A stretch of 8,510 bases of DNA. Origin: Lachnospiraceae bacterium (lineage in GTDB: Bacteria; Bacillota; Clostridia; Lachnospirales; Lachnospiraceae). Below the pieces are notes generated by a model. It saw nothing but the letters and a program-made list of their open reading frames with translations, ran no database searches and was not told where the DNA came from. Of the stretch, positions 7,089 through 8,510 are shown piece after piece. The position numbers and the translations under genes are program-made. Positions within the stretch are counted from its first letter, which is position 1; each line of letters begins with the position of its first letter. Where the stretch lies: positions 1 through 8,510 of the forward strand of contig JAJPZP010000013.1 in the NCBI GenBank assembly GCA_021204285.1, given 5' to 3'.

Positions 7089-7174
7089 GGTGGTAGTTTC
7101 TAAGACGGCTTCCCCTGATCAGGGAGCGCTTTCCCGGAAAGATACACAGAAAAGAAAGCTACAGGAGGATTTTT

Positions 7175-8510
7175 ATGGCAGGCAATATGAGAGAGAAATA
7201 TGAGTCGCTTTCCCTGGTCGTACTGCGCGACATCGCAAAACGCCGGGGACTGAAAGGGACGTCCACGATGCGCAAGGAAGCCGTGATCGAGACCATGCTG
7301 GCGGAAGACGAGCGGATTGAGAAAGAGGAGAATCTGAAGGCGCAGGCTGCAGAGACCGGTAAGAGCGTGGCGGATATGGAACAGCTCGACAGCGGGCAGA
7401 CGGTCAGCGGCGTCCTGGAAGTGATGGCGGACGGCTTCGGCTTTATCCGCAGCGACCACTATCTCCCGGGAGAGAATGACGTATACGTTTCTCCGGCGCA
7501 GATCCGGCGTTTCAGCCTGCGGACCGGCGATATCGTCTCCGGCAATACCAAGGTCAAGACAGAGAAAGAAAAATTCAGTGCCCTTCTGTATCTGAAGAGT
7601 GTCAACGGACTTGCGCCCGCGGCCAATGCGAAGCGTCCCCGCTTCGAAGATCTGACGCCGATTTTCCCGGATGAGCGCATCCGTCTGGAGCGCAAGGGCG
7701 GCAGCATGGCGGTCCGCATCGTCGACGAGATCGCGCCGATCGGCAAGGGACAGAGAGGCATGATCGTCTCCCCGCCCAAGGCCGGCAAGACGACGCTCCT
7801 GAAGGATATCGCGAAATCCATCACGATCAACAATCCGGAGATGTATCTGATCATCCTGCTGATCGATGAACGCCCCGAGGAGGTGACGGATGTCCGCGAG
7901 GCGATCGAGGGAAAGAATGTAGAGGTCGTCTGGTCCACCTTTGACGAGCTGGCCGAGCGGCACAAGCGCGTGTCGGAGATGGTGATCGAGCGCGCGAAGC
8001 GTCTCGTAGAAGCGGGAAATGACGTCGCAATCCTGCTCGACAGCATCACGCGTCTGGCCCGGGCCTACAACCTCACGGTTCCGCCCAGCGGGCGCACGCT
8101 CTCCGGCGGCCTTGACCCGGCGGCCCTGCATATGCCGAAGCGCTTCTTCGGCGCGGCCCGGAATATGCGTGAGGGAGGATCTCTGACGATCCTCGCCACC
8201 GCGCTGGTGGACACGGGCAGCAAGATGGACGACGTCGTCTATGAAGAGTTCAAGAGTACCGGCAATATGGAACTTGTGCTCGACCGCAAGCTCTCCGAGA
8301 AGCGTGTGTTCCCGGCCATCGACATTCCGAAGTCCGGTACCCGCAGGGAGGATCTCCTTCTCGACCCGGAGGAGCGGCAGGCGATGGACAATATCCGCAA
8401 GGCGCTGAACGGCATGAAGCCGGACGACGCAGTGGAGTCGATCCTGAATCTGTTCACGCGGACAAGGACAAATGAGGAATTCGTACAGAACGTAAAAAGA
8501 ACGCGATTTT
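7175..8510 (+). CDS. rho: Transcription termination factor Rho (3' end beyond the window)
   Basis: The frame stays open for 445 codons to the window edge and is nearly complete (E. coli Rho is 419). An N-terminal helical Rho-N domain (about 10-45, with [12 protein letters not shown] and [11 protein letters not shown]) is followed by a short charged linker, then the cold-shock-like RNA-binding domain with GFGFIR (87-92) and [10 protein letters not shown]. The RecA-type motor has Walker A PPKAGKTT (200-207, K205), [12 protein letters not shown] with D231-E232-R233, [13 protein letters not shown], the Q/R-loop region [22 protein letters not shown], and [19 protein letters not shown]. The hexamer loads on C-rich RNA and pulls transcripts out of RNA polymerase. 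The N-terminal linker is compact, without the long low-complexity insert seen in some other Gram-positives. AGGAGG at 7163-7168 lies 6 bases before the ATG. It has its own promoter, divergent from the glycosyltransferase operon. Confidence 0.97.
   Translation, partial: MAGNMREKYESLSLVVLRDIAKRRGLKGTSTMRKEAVIETMLAEDERIEKEENLKAQAAETGKSVADMEQLDSGQTVSGVLEVMADGFGFIRSDHYLPGENDVYVSPAQIRRFSLRTGDIVSGNTKVKTEKEKFSALLYLKSVNGLAPAANAKRPRFEDLTPIFPDERIRLERKGGSMAVRIVDEIAPIGKGQRGMIVSPPKAGKTTLLKDIAKSITINNPEMYLIILLIDERPEEVTDVREAIEGKNVEVVWSTFDELAERHKRVSEMVIERAKRLVEAGNDVAILLDSITRLARAYNLTVPPSGRTLSGGLDPAALHMPKRFFGAARNMREGGSLTILATALVDTGSKMDDVVYEEFKSTGNMELVLDRKLSEKRVFPAIDIPKSGTRREDLLLDPEERQAMDNIRKALNGMKPDDAVESILNLFTRTRTNEEFVQNVKRTRF

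Noticed and set aside
7113..7140. Riboswitch or attenuator in the rho leader
   Set aside because: The pairings are only 4-6 bases long, the central palindromes leave almost no loop, and no known riboswitch core is recognisable. Kept only as a low-interest note.
7100..8131. Long 343-residue reading frame antisense to rho
   Set aside because: Its composition is that of a codon-shadow frame, and rho on the other strand has every family motif.

Overview
The window looks like a chromosomal core-genome segment of a spore-forming Clostridia member, most likely of the Lachnospiraceae type. The evidence is an alpha/beta-type small acid-soluble spore protein, a DUF4364 regulator, a Lachnospiraceae-like trigger factor/ClpP/ClpX order, strong AGGAGG ribosome binding sites and G/C-rich third codon positions. 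I see no mobile element, CRISPR array, tRNA or rRNA. No gap without a gene exceeds 300 bases; the longest are 1407-1666 and 6961-7174, and both hold promoters.

Left part (1-1406): the C-terminal tail of an unidentified + strand gene converges on a CYTH-domain phosphohydrolase (- strand). A short divergent promoter region with a mirror-symmetric pair of extended -10 boxes separates the CYTH gene from a DJ-1/PfpI-family gene (+). The DJ-1 gene in turn converges on a spore DNA-coat protein gene (-), which has a good sigma-G type promoter.

Centre (1566-5484, + strand): a sigma-A promoter drives a protein quality-control block of tig (ribosome-bound chaperone), clpP (protease) and clpX (unfoldase). 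It is followed by engB/ysxC (50S assembly GTPase). The lon gene often found between clpX and engB is absent here; a 12-codon ORF bridges the two genes instead. The 5' end of engB carries two in-frame stop codons, TGA at 4927 and TAG at 4939, inside a reading frame that otherwise encodes a normal EngB N-terminus. This is the most unusual thing in the window.

Right part (5465-8510): a two-gene - strand operon encodes a GT2 membrane-anchored glycosyltransferase and then a DUF4364 winged-helix protein, and converges on engB. A divergent promoter region separates it from rho (+), the transcription termination factor, which is essentially complete but runs off the window end. All three convergent gene pairs overlap at their stop codons, leaving no room for ordinary intrinsic terminators between them.

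I did not find a convincing new multi-gene system. The items worth checking are the interrupted engB, the symmetric divergent promoter, and the overlapping convergent junctions.
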